From Pseudomonas pharyngis (GTDB taxonomy: Bacteria > Pseudomonadota > Gammaproteobacteria > Pseudomonadales > Pseudomonadaceae), in NCBI RefSeq assembly GCF_021602345.1, contig NZ_BQID01000002.1, forward strand, positions 558,001-622,000: a stretch of DNA of 64,000 bases, written 5' to 3'. Within the stretch, counting starts at the first letter, position 1. Every line of letters begins with the position of its first letter. Below, piece by piece: positions 9,625 to 18,909 of the stretch. The notes under the pieces are model-generated. The model worked only from the letters and a program-made list of their open reading frames with translations. It made no database searches and was not told where the DNA came from. The position numbers and the translations under genes are program-made.

Positions 9625-9652
9625 AAACGCGCCTACTCTGTCAGGCGCGTTT
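9625..9652 (+). terminator. Rho-independent terminator of the cupin-SDR operon
   Basis: A perfect 10-bp stem (9625-9634 with 9643-9652) and an 8-base loop, followed by a T-rich run, lies 16 bp after the SDR stop codon. Confidence 0.85.
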
Positions 9653-9848
9653 ATTCTGTGTTTTAAAGATTAGACACGACCTTTCGCTCCCGAACTTTCG
9701 TTTTAAACATCACCCTATGCCCTACCCTCCTATCGATATCATCAACCAACTGAACGGTAGACTTTTTAACCCCCCCCAAAGCTCAAGTATTCCTATCTAT
9801 CGTCGATACTAACTTCACGGATGGACACTCTCAACTTAAGGACATCGT

Positions 9849-11477
9849 ATGCTCCTGCGAAAACTGAACCTCGCGCCCCGCTCAGCTCTGTGTTTCGGAT
9901 TCTTCTGCCTGATAATCATCGCGATGGGATTACTCGCCTTAAGGCAAGCCGAGTTATTGAAGACCGCCGAAAAGTACGTTGAAACCAACGTCTTGCCCAG
10001 CGTAAAACTGCTGGGCCAACTAGACCGGGAATTCATAGCCATCAGAGGCAACAATGCTCGGGTGCGCAATCCGATCGAGCCTCAGGAGCGCAAGACCAAG
10101 GCGCTCAGCGACATCCAACAATCGCAGCAAGTCATCGATCAATACTTGCAGTCTTTAACAGCACTGATTGTCACGCCTCAAGGTCGCGAAGCGTTTGAAC
10201 GCCTGCGTGAAACCAAAAGTGACTATTCAAAAGCACAGGATCAGTATCTCGCCGCCGTGGCCGCGCAGCAGTTGGAAACAGCCGTGTCTATCTCAAATGG
10301 GCTGATGAAAGATGCCGCCGATCGTGTCGAAGCATCACTGAACAATCTCATCAGCGTTAACGAAAACAAAGCCAAAAAAGCGGGCCGGGATGCTGATGAT
10401 ATTTATCAGCAAACCCAAATAATGGTAGGCGTTTTCTTGGTTGTTTCGGTGGCCGCTTCGTTACTCTTGGCTTGGCTTTACACCCGAAGTCTGACGGTGC
10501 CTATTAATGAATCTTTGGTGATTGCCCGCCGTATTGCTGCGAATGATCTGAGCCAAGTCTTCAATGCGATAGGTTCTGACGAGGCGGCACAACTGGTAAA
10601 AGCAATCGCCGCGATGCAGTCAAACTTACGTGATGCCCTGGCACTGATAGGGGATTCCTCCACCCAGTTAGCCGCGACCTCCGAAGAAATGCATGCCGTG
10701 ACGGAGGGGGCTTCGCGGACCATTCAACGTCAAAATCATGAAATTGAAATGGCCGCCACCGCAGTCACTGAAATGAGCGCAGCCGTGGAAGAAGTAGCAG
10801 GCAATGCCGCGTCCACCTCCGAGCTGACCTCACAATCGAGCTCAGCCGCTATCGCAGGTCGTAACCAGGTTAACGAAACGGTCGCGGCCATCAACCTCAT
10901 GGTCTCCAACGTCCAAAGCACCTCAGGTGAAGTGCAAGCCTTGGCAACCATGGCAACCGATATAAGCAAGGTGCTGGATGTCATCCGAGGGATTGCAGAG
11001 CAGACCAATTTATTGGCCTTGAATGCGGCCATTGAAGCTGCGCGTGCCGGCGAAGCCGGTCGTGGCTTTGCGGTCGTCGCTGATGAAGTCAGAGCCTTGG
11101 CCCATCGCACTCAAAAATCCACACAGGAAATTGAGCACATGGTCGATTCAATCCAGGCAGGCACAGGCAACGCGGTGACATCGATGAGTCAAACAAGCCT
11201 CCAAGCCAGGCAGACACTCGAAATGGCCAATAGAGCAGGTAAGGTGCTCGGCGAGATCACCGACTCGTTGAGTCAAATCAACGAGCGAAACCTGATGATT
11301 GCCACCGCGGCAGAGGAACAGGCCCAAGTCGCGCGCGAAGTGGATCGCAACCTCGTCAGTATTCGGGATTTGTCCAGCGAAGCATCGGAAGGATCAAGTC
11401 AGACGGCGATTGCCACCGCTGAGCTGACGAAGCTGGCTACCGATCTGAATCATTTAACCAAGCAGTTCACGCTCTAA
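9849..11477 (+). CDS. Methyl-accepting chemotaxis protein (4HB type)
   Basis: A 542-residue chemoreceptor. A first transmembrane helix (about 14-33) is followed by a periplasmic four-helix-bundle ligand domain (about 35-190), with [10 protein letters not shown] and the family [21 protein letters not shown] region. The second helix is at about 192-213 and a HAMP domain at about 214-266. The methylation helices and the signalling hairpin tip follow, with [20 protein letters not shown] from residue 384. There is no obvious C-terminal CheR-tethering pentapeptide. It is monocistronic, and its ligand cannot be read from the sequence. Position next to catabolic clusters is compatible with chemotaxis to an aromatic or organic acid. 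Confidence 0.93.
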   Translation: MLLRKLNLAPRSALCFGFFCLIIIAMGLLALRQAELLKTAEKYVETNVLPSVKLLGQLDREFIAIRGNNARVRNPIEPQERKTKALSDIQQSQQVIDQYLQSLTALIVTPQGREAFERLRETKSDYSKAQDQYLAAVAAQQLETAVSISNGLMKDAADRVEASLNNLISVNENKAKKAGRDADDIYQQTQIMVGVFLVVSVAASLLLAWLYTRSLTVPINESLVIARRIAANDLSQVFNAIGSDEAAQLVKAIAAMQSNLRDALALIGDSSTQLAATSEEMHAVTEGASRTIQRQNHEIEMAATAVTEMSAAVEEVAGNAASTSELTSQSSSAAIAGRNQVNETVAAINLMVSNVQSTSGEVQALATMATDISKVLDVIRGIAEQTNLLALNAAIEAARAGEAGRGFAVVADEVRALAHRTQKSTQEIEHMVDSIQAGTGNAVTSMSQTSLQARQTLEMANRAGKVLGEITDSLSQINERNLMIATAAEEQAQVAREVDRNLVSIRDLSSEASEGSSQTAIATAELTKLATDLNHLTKQFTL

Positions 11478-11533
11478 GCATCCGCACGCCGATAGTCCCA
11501 TCGACGTGCACGCCACGTACGTGAATATCGGGT

Positions 11534-12379
11534 TCAAACAGCCGACACGACCTTTTGCCGTTGTTCGCCGAGGCCGTCAATCCACAGGTGTATTTCATCA
11601 CCCGGTGACAGCCATTGCGGCAGCGGCTTCATGCCCATCCCCACACCCGGTGGCGTACCCGTACAGATCACATCGCCCGGCTGCAATGTCATGTAACGGC
11701 TGCAATACGCCACGATTTGCGCAACGGAAAAAATCATGGTTTTCGAGTTCCCGGTCTGGCGTCGCTCACCATTGACCTCCAGCCACATGTCCAGATTTTG
11801 CGGGTCAGGTACCTCATCCCGCGTCACCAGCCAAGGCCCGACCGGGCCGAACGTGTCACAGCCTTTGCCCTTGTCCCATTGTGAGCTTTGCATCTGAAAT
11901 GCCCGTTCCGACACATCGTTCACCACGCAATAGCCTGCAACGTAGTTCAGCGCCTCGGCTTCGGACACGTACTTGGCTTCACTGCCAATCACCACGCCCA
12001 GTTCCAGCTCCCAGTCCATTCGGGAAGCGTCACGCGGTTGCAGGATGTCATCATCAGGGCCGTTCAGGCAGCTGATCGCCTTATGAAAGATGATCGGCTC
12101 GACAGGAATCGACATGCCAGCCTCTTCGGCATGATCGCGATAATTAAGGCCGATTGCGATGAATTTGCGCACCTGGGCGACAGGGACGCCATAACGAATC
12201 CCCTCCTCGACCAGCGGTAACTGTGCGACATCAAGCTTCGACAATTCAGCCAGCGCCGACGGCGCAAGCACCGTCGCATTGATGTCGGTGACATGTGCAG
12301 AAAGATCGCGCACGCGGCCTGCTGCATCTATCACACCAGGGCGCTCCTGCCCCTGCGGCCCAAAACGACACAGCTTCAT
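11534..12379 (-). CDS. Fumarylacetoacetate hydrolase (FAH) family protein
   Basis: A 281-residue FAH-superfamily enzyme: hydrolase, decarboxylase or lyase acting on a 2-oxo or acylpyruvate-type acid. The small N-terminal domain (1-65) is followed by the catalytic domain, with GLNYRDHAEEAG near residue 78 and metal ligands Glu124 and Glu126 in MDWELELGVVIG and Asp155 in VVNDVSERA. The C-terminus has TGTPPGVGMGMKP. It is divergent from a GntR regulator. A degenerate copy of its 5' third is present at about 30.07-30.38 kb. Family members include ureidoglycolate lyase-like and 2,4-diketo acid hydrolases, and the exact reaction is undetermined. Confidence 0.88.
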   Translation of the reverse strand: MKLCRFGPQGQERPGVIDAAGRVRDLSAHVTDINATVLAPSALAELSKLDVAQLPLVEEGIRYGVPVAQVRKFIAIGLNYRDHAEEAGMSIPVEPIIFHKAISCLNGPDDDILQPRDASRMDWELELGVVIGSEAKYVSEAEALNYVAGYCVVNDVSERAFQMQSSQWDKGKGCDTFGPVGPWLVTRDEVPDPQNLDMWLEVNGERRQTGNSKTMIFSVAQIVAYCSRYMTLQPGDVICTGTPPGVGMGMKPLPQWLSPGDEIHLWIDGLGEQRQKVVSAV

Positions 12380-12500
12380 ACCTACCTCGAATGTTGTCTA
12401 TTAACTCAGGTAAAGCCACGAAATCGCGGGCGATATTCAGGCTAAGGAAGCCGGCGCGACAGAGATCAGGCAGGCCCGTTTGAACAAATTTATCCTATGG

Positions 12501-12534
12501 CATAAAATATATTTCCTGCAACATAATATATTTT
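12501..12534. promoter_or_regulatory. Tandem AT-rich repeat, candidate GntR operator
   Basis: CATAAAATATATTT (12501-12514) is repeated almost exactly as CATAATATATTTT (12522-12534), one two-turn step apart. The pair lies in the 173-bp gap between the FAH gene and the divergent GntR gene, 20 bp before the GntR start. FCD-type GntR proteins commonly autoregulate from such sites; binding here is inferred. Confidence 0.35.
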
Positions 12535-12552
12535 CATTAAAGGAATTCTTCC

Positions 12553-13248
12553 ATGCTTGAACGCTCCGCTCAAAGCCTCACCCAGGCCACCTATGAGCGT
12601 CTGCGCAAAGATGTCTTATCCTGCGTTTTGCGCCCCGGAGACCGAGTCAACCTGAAGGCTTTGGCCGAGCGCTACCAGGCTAGCGCCGGAGCAGTGAGGG
12701 AAGCTTTGTCACGACTGGTCGCCGAAGACTTGGTGTTGGCAGAGCCACAAAAAGGCTTTCGCATTTGTGCCATTTCGCTGGCCGATCTGAATGACCTCAC
12801 ATTGGCCCGCATTGAGATAGAAACGAGCTGCCTGCGCCATTCTCTGGAACACAGCAATCTTGCCTGGGAGGCGACATTGGTCTCGGCTCATCACCGCCTT
12901 TCACGGCTTGAAGAGCCCCACGATGGCGATCACGCTGATGCTTGGACGTCAGCGCATGTGGCGTTTCATGAGGCCCTGGTTGGTGCTTGCCCGAACACCT
13001 GGCTCTTGCGAATTCGCTCGATGTTGTTCGAGCAGACGGCGCGCTACCGCGCAATGTCAATCGCCATCGCTGCCGAACAAAGGGATATCGGTCATGAACA
13101 CCAAGCGCTATTCGAGGCGGCTCTGGCCAAAGATGCCTCCAAGGCCAGCGAACTGCTGAAGCAACACATCCAGACCACCTCTGCCCTACTGATTGAAGGC
13201 CTGCGCGTCACTCCCGAAATGACGGGGCGTTCGACTCAGTCAAATTGA
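12553..13248 (+). CDS. GntR-family regulator, FCD subfamily
   Basis: A 231-residue transcription factor. The winged helix-turn-helix (residues about 12-75) has LRPGDRVNLKALAERYQASA followed by VREALSRLVAEDLV. The C-terminal FCD ligand domain (about 85-220) has the metal/acid-binding histidine pattern ARIEIET, then FHEALVGACPNTWLL and GHEHQALFEAALAKD. Divergent orientation to the FAH-family gene and a repeat in the shared promoter suggest it controls that gene. Confidence 0.9.
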   Translation: MLERSAQSLTQATYERLRKDVLSCVLRPGDRVNLKALAERYQASAGAVREALSRLVAEDLVLAEPQKGFRICAISLADLNDLTLARIEIETSCLRHSLEHSNLAWEATLVSAHHRLSRLEEPHDGDHADAWTSAHVAFHEALVGACPNTWLLRIRSMLFEQTARYRAMSIAIAAEQRDIGHEHQALFEAALAKDASKASELLKQHIQTTSALLIEGLRVTPEMTGRSTQSN

Positions 13249-13337
13249 CTGGATGGCGATGAAAATCGAGCGATAGCAAACAGTCTTAGTGCCGCTTGCG
13301 CCCCACACTCTCCTCTCCAACCCAAGAGGAAATCGGT

Positions 13338-13886
13338 ATGCATAAATCATTGTTAGCCGCAGGCGTTCTAGCGCTGTCGCTGATCGCAACTGGCGCACAC
13401 GCTCAAACGTTCGCAGTACAAAGCACCAGCATCCTGGATGGGCATTTTCAACAACGCCAATTCGCCAACGTATTCGGCTGCAGCGGCAAGAATCTCTCCC
13501 CGCAATTGTCCTGGAGCGGTGCCCCGCAAGGCACCAAAAGCTTTGTCGTGACGATGTACGATCCCGACGCGCCAACCGGGTCCGGCTGGTGGCACTGGGT
13601 GTTGGCGAACGTACCTGCAACGGTCAGTGAGTTGAAGGAAGGCGCGGGTAGCGCAGGCGGCAAATTGCCCGCAGGTACACTGCAGATTCGCGGTGACAGT
13701 GGTATGCCAGGCTATCTCGGCGCCTGCCCTCCAGCAGGGCAGACGCACAATTACGTGGTCACCGTATACGCTATGAACGTCGATAAGGTGACATTGCCGC
13801 CGGCCGTCACACCCGCAATGCTGGGTTTCATGCTGCCCGGCAGTTCGCTTGGCAAAGCCACGCTCACGGCACAAGGCGGCCGCTGA
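13338..13886 (+). CDS. Secreted YbhB/YbcL-family (PEBP / Raf kinase inhibitor-like) protein
   Basis: A 182-residue protein with a signal peptide (residues 1-22, cleaved after TGAHA), so it is periplasmic. The mature part is a phosphatidylethanolamine-binding-protein fold: SPQLSWSGAPQGTKSFVVTM, then YDPDAPTGSGWWHWVLANVP, with the conserved DPDAP and the H in WHW lining the ligand pocket. The start was placed at the ATG at 13338, because AGAGGAAA lies just upstream and a signal peptide begins there. Bacterial family members have no settled function. Its stop overlaps the start of an AraC gene. Confidence 0.9.
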   Translation: MHKSLLAAGVLALSLIATGAHAQTFAVQSTSILDGHFQQRQFANVFGCSGKNLSPQLSWSGAPQGTKSFVVTMYDPDAPTGSGWWHWVLANVPATVSELKEGAGSAGGKLPAGTLQIRGDSGMPGYLGACPPAGQTHNYVVTVYAMNVDKVTLPPAVTPAMLGFMLPGSSLGKATLTAQGGR

Positions 13887-14707
13887 TGTCACCGACAAAC
13901 GCTTACGACGCGCTGCGCATCACTCATCGGCCTGGCGTCGGTACGGCAGGCATCGTACTTCAGCAGGAAAACCTGGAGTTCAAGCGTTTGTATATTGAGA
14001 ACCCCCTCTTGATCTACGTGGAGCGGGGTTCTAAAAGCGTGCGGTGGGCGGGTGGCGAGTACGTCATCCAGCCAGGAGAAGCGATTGCGGTGGCGGGTGG
14101 CCAATCCCTGGATATCACCAACAGGTTGGCGCAGGACGGCAGCTACCGAGCCCACTGGCTGGTGTGGGACGAGACGTTGATCGAAGCCACCGCCGAAGCC
14201 GATGCGCATTTGGCGGTCATTCAATACGCCCAGCCCATTACCCGCGATACGGTGCATTTTTCCGCAGCGTTTCAACGTGCGATTGAGGCAATAGAAGACA
14301 GCACACTGCCGAGCCTTATCGCCCGGCACCGACTACACGAACTGTTGGCGTGGATTGGCGTGAATGGCGGACGACTCGAACAGTCACGGCTGCCAACAAT
14401 GGCGATTAAAGTAAGACGGCTCATCGCCAGCGACCTGGCTAACGACTGGAGCGCTCACGCTGTTGCGTCAGCGTTTGCACTCAGCGAGGCCACGCTGCGG
14501 CGCAGGCTGGCAGAAGAAGGCACGACGTTCAGCAGCTTATTGATCGATGCACGCATGACCTTCGCCCTGCAGCTGCTGCAATCTTCCGCCCAGACGGTCA
14601 TGCAAATAGCACTGTGCGTGGGCTATCAGACGCCCTCGCAATTTGCTGTGCGCTTCCGTGACCGATTCGGCTTTGCACCCACGGCGGTTCGGGGTCATCG
14701 ACGCTAA
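13886..14707 (+). CDS. AraC-family transcriptional regulator
   Basis: A 273-residue regulator with an N-terminal cupin-like sensor (PGEAIAVAGGQSLDITN near residue 70) and a C-terminal HTH_18 domain (about 170-270). Recognition segments include FALSEATLRRRLAEEGTTFS and IALCVGYQTPSQFAVRFRDR. Its ATG shares one base with the TGA of the PEBP gene (TGATG), implying translational coupling. A diverged duplicate of the last 160 bp or so lies at about 30.38-30.57 kb, attached to a fragment of the FAH gene. Confidence 0.9.
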   Translation: MSPTNAYDALRITHRPGVGTAGIVLQQENLEFKRLYIENPLLIYVERGSKSVRWAGGEYVIQPGEAIAVAGGQSLDITNRLAQDGSYRAHWLVWDETLIEATAEADAHLAVIQYAQPITRDTVHFSAAFQRAIEAIEDSTLPSLIARHRLHELLAWIGVNGGRLEQSRLPTMAIKVRRLIASDLANDWSAHAVASAFALSEATLRRRLAEEGTTFSSLLIDARMTFALQLLQSSAQTVMQIALCVGYQTPSQFAVRFRDRFGFAPTAVRGHRR

Positions 14708-14922
14708 TTGAGCAGATGAACACTCCGATCCCTAAAGACCTTTTCAGCGGCGGCCAAGATCAGCGCATCGACTATATTCCGGCTGGGTTGTAAGCCGACT
14801 AACATCCAGAGTTATTGATGATCCAGCATCTGCTCATGCTGCTCCAATAACTGGAGCGCTACGCGCCCGCCGGCTGAATGGCCGTATCGTTATCAAGCCT
14901 TTCGCCAGCCCGGTCGGCCTGT

Positions 14923-15315
14923 TTAGCCGAGAATTTGATGACCCGCCTCGTTGAGCACGGCAAGCCCCTGCGCGAATCGGTCGGCTTTGAGCAGCAGGAA
15001 GTCGCCATCAAACGTCGACACGACAAATACACCGAAACCGGCTTCGGTGAGAGGACGCACGACTGACAGCACAATACCGGTCTCATCAAACGCGAAGGGG
15101 CCGACAAACTGCATGCAATTCCAGTCACGGTCGATTTTGACGCCCTCGGGCACGCGGCTCTGATGGCAGACGATGGACAGTTCATCGGCGGAGCGCGCGA
15201 TGTTGACGAACCCGTCACCGTCGGCCCAGGCGGGGATCGGATCTTTGCTGTCCAGCCGGGAAATCGAGTAAAGCTCGGGCAGGACTTTCAGGCGAATGCT
15301 TTTGACCAGTTTCAT
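14923..15315 (-). CDS. ACT-domain protein
   Basis: A 130-residue protein with an ACT_7-like ligand-binding domain in the C-terminal half (about 60-128: FDETGIVLSVVRPLTEAGFG then VVSTFDGDFLLLKADRF). ACT domains bind amino acids and regulate enzymes or transport. It is the last gene of the minus-strand catabolic operon, 69 bp after the M20 hydrolase, and has a GGAGA ribosome site. It could sense the amino acid product of the pathway; this is inference. Confidence 0.8.
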   Translation of the reverse strand: MKLVKSIRLKVLPELYSISRLDSKDPIPAWADGDGFVNIARSADELSIVCHQSRVPEGVKIDRDWNCMQFVGPFAFDETGIVLSVVRPLTEAGFGVFVVSTFDGDFLLLKADRFAQGLAVLNEAGHQILG

Positions 15316-15384
15316 AAAATCTCCAGATAGATAAGGTTTAGTGCTGATTTGGGCGACGCTGCAGCTTGATCGCCGCCAAGGTTT

Positions 15385-16584
15385 TCAGGGACCCACCGGC
15401 AACCAGGTTTCAGCCAGGCGAACCCAATACGTCGCGCCGACCGGTAAAATAGTGTCGTTGAAATCAAAGCTCGCATTGTGCAGAACACACGGCCCCGGGC
15501 CGTGGCCGATACCGCGATGCGCGCCCTCGCCGTTGCCGATGAACACATAACAACCGGGCGTATGTTCGAGCATGTGGGCGAAGTCTTCGGCAGCCATCGT
15601 CGGCTTGCCGTCGGTAATGACATGCCCTTCTCCGACCAGCTTGCGTAATACCTCGATGCACACCTGTGTCTCACCGGGGTGATTGATCAGGGGCGGATAA
15701 TCCGAGTTCAACACGGTTTCCACACGGCAGCCGAACGCCTGCCCGACACTGTCGGCGATCTCCCGCATGCGCCTCTCGATCAAGTGCATGGCCTCGCGGG
15801 AAAAAGCTCTGAACGTACCGCCCAGCCAGGCTTCATCGGGAACCACGGTAAGGCTTTCCTGGCTTCCCGCCTGCAGGTGCGTCACTGAAATAACCGCAGG
15901 ATCCTGGGTATCCAGATTGCGCGTAATGATGCTCTGCAAAGCCTGCGCAATGTGCATTAACGGCTGCAAAGGGTCAATGCACTGATGTGGCAACGCAGCG
16001 TGACCGCCTTTGCCGATCAGCTTCATACGAAACTCAGTGTCAGACGCCATCATCGCGCCCGCATGCACCGCAAACTGTCCGGCCGCCAGCCCGGGCCAAT
16101 TATGCATTCCGAATACCGCCTGCATGGGGAACAGTTCGAAAAGGCCGTCTTCGATCATGCGCCGGGCCCCGGCGTCACTTTCCTCGGCAGGCTGAAAAAT
16201 GAAATACAGCGTGCCGTCCAGTTGGCGGGTGCGTGCAAGTTCGTATGCCGCCGCCAACAACATTGCGCAATGCCCATCATGGCCGCAGGCGTGCATTTTT
16301 CCGGGGTGGGCGGAAGCATGCTCGAATCGGTTGAGTTCCTGTACCGGCAGCGCGTCCATGTCCGCGCGCAAACCGATAGTCTTGGGGCTCGTGCCGCAGC
16401 GCAAAATACCCACCACGCCCGTACCCGCAAGCCCGCGGTGCACAGTCAGCCCCCACGACTCAAGTGCACGGGCGATGAGGTCGGCAGTCCTGTGCTCCTC
16501 GAAGGCCAACTCCGGGTGCCGATGAATATCACGCCTCAGGGCGTAAATCGCTTCAGGTACGTTGATCCAGTGTGTGTTGCTCAT
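15385..16584 (-). CDS. M20 family N-acyl-amino-acid amidohydrolase (hippurate hydrolase-like)
   Basis: A 399-residue metallo-aminoacylase. M20D hallmarks are LRRDIHRHPELAFEEHRTA at the N-terminus, the metal-binding HACGHDGH near residue 98, FQPAEES near residue 131, GMHNWPGL near 160, and the lid-domain motif GKGGHAALPH. It probably removes an acyl group from an N-acyl amino acid. It sits 28 bp after the ABC ATPase gene in the same operon as the lyase and urocanase homologue, so it may release the histidine-like substrate from a conjugate before breakdown. That role is inference. Confidence 0.88.
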   Translation of the reverse strand: MSNTHWINVPEAIYALRRDIHRHPELAFEEHRTADLIARALESWGLTVHRGLAGTGVVGILRCGTSPKTIGLRADMDALPVQELNRFEHASAHPGKMHACGHDGHCAMLLAAAYELARTRQLDGTLYFIFQPAEESDAGARRMIEDGLFELFPMQAVFGMHNWPGLAAGQFAVHAGAMMASDTEFRMKLIGKGGHAALPHQCIDPLQPLMHIAQALQSIITRNLDTQDPAVISVTHLQAGSQESLTVVPDEAWLGGTFRAFSREAMHLIERRMREIADSVGQAFGCRVETVLNSDYPPLINHPGETQVCIEVLRKLVGEGHVITDGKPTMAAEDFAHMLEHTPGCYVFIGNGEGAHRGIGHGPGPCVLHNASFDFNDTILPVGATYWVRLAETWLPVGP

Positions 16585-16612
16585 GGCGCCACTCCGGTCG
16601 CTGGATCAGCGA

Positions 16613-17371
16613 TCACTTGAGGTCCAACGCCAGAAACTGGCGCAGCCGGTCGCTTTGCGGGTTATCGAACACCTGCTCGGGCTTGCCCTGTTCTTCAATC
16701 TTGCCGCCATGCAAAAACACCACCTGGGTGGAGGCGTGTCGGGCAAAGCCCATTTCGTGGGTGACGACAATCATCGTGCGGCCCTCCTGCGCCAGCTCCT
16801 GCATGATTTTCAGCACTTCGCCCACCAGTTCGGGGTCGAGGGCAGAGGTCGGCTCGTCGAACAACATGACCTCCGGCTCTACGGCCAGCGCGCGCGCGAT
16901 CGCAACACGTTGCTGTTGCCCGCCGGAAAGATGGGCCGGGTAACTGTCGTGGAAACGCGCACCCAGTCCGACTTTCTCCAGATACCCGATCGCGCGGACT
17001 CGTGCCTCTTCCTTGCTGACGTTGAGCGCGTGCACGGGCGCCATGCTGACATTTTCCAGCACCGTCATATGCGCCCAGAGGTTAAAGTGCTGAAACACCA
17101 TTGCCAGCCGTGTACGCAGCGCCTGCAGTGCACGGCGCTCCGGGCGCAAGGGCTTGCCTGCACCCAGATCGATCGTCAGATTGTCCAGGCTGACACGGCC
17201 GCAGTCCGGCTGTTCGAGAAAATTGATACAACGCAAAAAGGTACTTTTACCCGAGCCGCTGGAGCCGATGATGCTGATCACTTCGCCGCGCTTGGCGCTC
17301 AAGGAAACCCCGTGCAGGACTTTATGATTGCCATAGGATTTGTGGATGTTTTCAACGGTAAGGGCATTCAT
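16613..17371 (-). CDS. Polar amino acid ABC transporter ATP-binding protein
   Basis: A 252-residue ATPase of the HisP/GlnQ class. Walker A is GSSGSGKST near residue 35, the Q-loop lies in LAMVFQHFNLWAHMTVLENV, the signature is LSGGQQQRVAIARAL, Walker B is VMLFDEPTSALDPE, and the switch His is in VTHEMGFA. Its start overlaps the stop of the upstream permease by 4 bp (ATGA). It energises the importer formed with the two permeases and binding protein of this operon. Confidence 0.95.
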   Translation of the reverse strand: MNALTVENIHKSYGNHKVLHGVSLSAKRGEVISIIGSSGSGKSTFLRCINFLEQPDCGRVSLDNLTIDLGAGKPLRPERRALQALRTRLAMVFQHFNLWAHMTVLENVSMAPVHALNVSKEEARVRAIGYLEKVGLGARFHDSYPAHLSGGQQQRVAIARALAVEPEVMLFDEPTSALDPELVGEVLKIMQELAQEGRTMIVVTHEMGFARHASTQVVFLHGGKIEEQGKPEQVFDNPQSDRLRQFLALDLK

Positions 17372-18132
17372 ACCAGGCGGCCTTCTTTTATCGTAGGAAC
17401 GGGGTGCTCAAGGGTGTTTTTCGCTACGCGTGGCTTCAGGTGCCTTAGCCAACGTTTTTCGGCACGATTGAAGCTGGCGATGATGCAGAAGGAAATCATC
17501 AGATAGAGCAAGGACGCCAGACCGTAGGTGCTGAACGTCGCATAGGTTTCAGCGTTGACGTCGCGAGCCACTTTGAGGATGTCCGGCACGGTGGCGGTGA
17601 ACGCAAGCGTGGTGCCGTGGAGCATGAAGATTACTTCGTTACTGTAGGCGGGCAGCGCTCGACGCAGTGCGCTGGGCAGTATCACTTTGAGATTGAGTAC
17701 CGTAGCACTCAAGCCAAACGCCCTGCCCGCCTCCACTTCTCCGCGATTGCTGGCACGAATCGAACCGACCAGGATCTCGGTCATATAGGCGCACTCGTTG
17801 AGTACGAAAGCAAACAGGGTGCAGCAATAAGCATCGCGGAAAAAACTATTGAGCAACGCCGTGTTTTGGATGAACGAGAGGCTGTACAAACCGCTGTATA
17901 TAATCAGCAACTGCACGTAGAGCGGCGTCGTGCGGAATGTGTAGGTGTACAGCCAGATCACGGCGCTCAGTGAGCGCGAAGAAGATACGCGCCCCAGTGC
18001 CAGTGGAATCGACAACACAAAGCCGCCCAGCGTCGCGACGATCAACAGCAACAGCGTGACGACTACCCCGCTCCACTGCTGCCCATCGGTCCAAAGAAAG
18101 CTCTGCCAATAGGTCTGCAAGAGATCGATCAT
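17368..18132 (-). CDS. Polar amino acid ABC transporter permease (HisM-like)
   Basis: A 254-residue inner-membrane permease with about five helices and the EAA-type loop near residue 150 (VEAGRAFGLSATVLNLKVIL). The start was set at 18132 because it gives the typical 4-bp ATGA overlap with the upstream permease; a longer reading frame upstream starts inside that gene. It pairs with the neighbouring HisQ-like permease to form the channel. Confidence 0.92.
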   Translation of the reverse strand: MIDLLQTYWQSFLWTDGQQWSGVVVTLLLLIVATLGGFVLSIPLALGRVSSSRSLSAVIWLYTYTFRTTPLYVQLLIIYSGLYSLSFIQNTALLNSFFRDAYCCTLFAFVLNECAYMTEILVGSIRASNRGEVEAGRAFGLSATVLNLKVILPSALRRALPAYSNEVIFMLHGTTLAFTATVPDILKVARDVNAETYATFSTYGLASLLYLMISFCIIASFNRAEKRWLRHLKPRVAKNTLEHPVPTIKEGRLV

Positions 18133-18818
18133 AGCTCTGCCTCGCGTACCCAAGCTGCCGAACGGTGCTTGAGCCAATACAACAGCAGGCTGGAAAACCC
18201 CGACAGACAAAAATAAACCGCGCCGGCCAGTACCATGAACATCAGGGTGTTGTGTGTGCTACGACCGGCCTCTTGCGCCGCCATGACCAGATCGCTGAGC
18301 CCGATGATCGACACCAGCGCAGTGGCCTTGACGAGTACCTGCCAGTTGTTACTGATGCCAGGCAAGGCAAATCGGATCAACTGCGGCAGCACGACCTTCT
18401 GGAACGTTTTGCGGGCTGAGAGACCATAGGCTCTGGCGGCTTCCGCTTGCCCCGGATCGATAGCCAGAAACGCGCCGCGAAACGTTTCGGCGAAGTAGGC
18501 CCCGTAGATAAAACCCAACGTCATGACGCCCGCCACGAAGGGGTCAATTTCAAATCGACCGAGCGAGAGCTTATCGGTGAGCTGATTCACGCCGATCTGG
18601 ATGGTGTAGAAGATCAGCAGCATCAATGCCAGGTCCGGAATGCCTCGGATCAATGTGGTGTAGCACTGCGCAGGCAGCGTCAGCCAGAGCGTTCCCGACA
18701 GCTTGGCCAACGCGGTGATCAGCCCCAGAAACAAGGCCAGCAACAGCGCCACCAACGCCAGTTCGACCGTACTCAAGGCACCTTTGGCAATCAAGGGTAA
18801 ATATTCAAGCCATTGCAT
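18129..18818 (-). CDS. Polar amino acid ABC transporter permease (HisQ-like)
   Basis: A 229-residue membrane permease of the HisQ/ArtQ class. The EAA-loop signature QAEAARAYGLSARKTFQKVV lies near residue 115 and helices flank it on both sides. It is followed by a second permease gene overlapping by 4 bp. An intercistronic stem-loop separates it from the binding-protein gene upstream. Confidence 0.92.
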   Translation of the reverse strand: MQWLEYLPLIAKGALSTVELALVALLLALFLGLITALAKLSGTLWLTLPAQCYTTLIRGIPDLALMLLIFYTIQIGVNQLTDKLSLGRFEIDPFVAGVMTLGFIYGAYFAETFRGAFLAIDPGQAEAARAYGLSARKTFQKVVLPQLIRFALPGISNNWQVLVKATALVSIIGLSDLVMAAQEAGRSTHNTLMFMVLAGAVYFCLSGFSSLLLYWLKHRSAAWVREAEL

Positions 18819-18862
18819 GGCGCATCACTCGCAATAGGTGGACGTACAGAAGCCGCGCGGTA

Positions 18863-18895
18863 CCGGTCATGACAGCGACACGCGGTCATGACCGG
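18863..18895 (-). promoter_or_regulatory. Intercistronic stem-loop between binding-protein and permease genes
   Basis: A perfect 11-bp inverted repeat (18863-18873 with 18885-18895) and an 11-base loop lies between the substrate-binding protein stop and the first permease. There is no T-run, so it is more likely an mRNA-stabilising or partial-processing hairpin than a full terminator. Such elements commonly raise binding-protein output above that of the permeases; this role is inferred. Confidence 0.6.
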
Positions 18896-18909
18896 GACAA
18901 AACTCGCCG

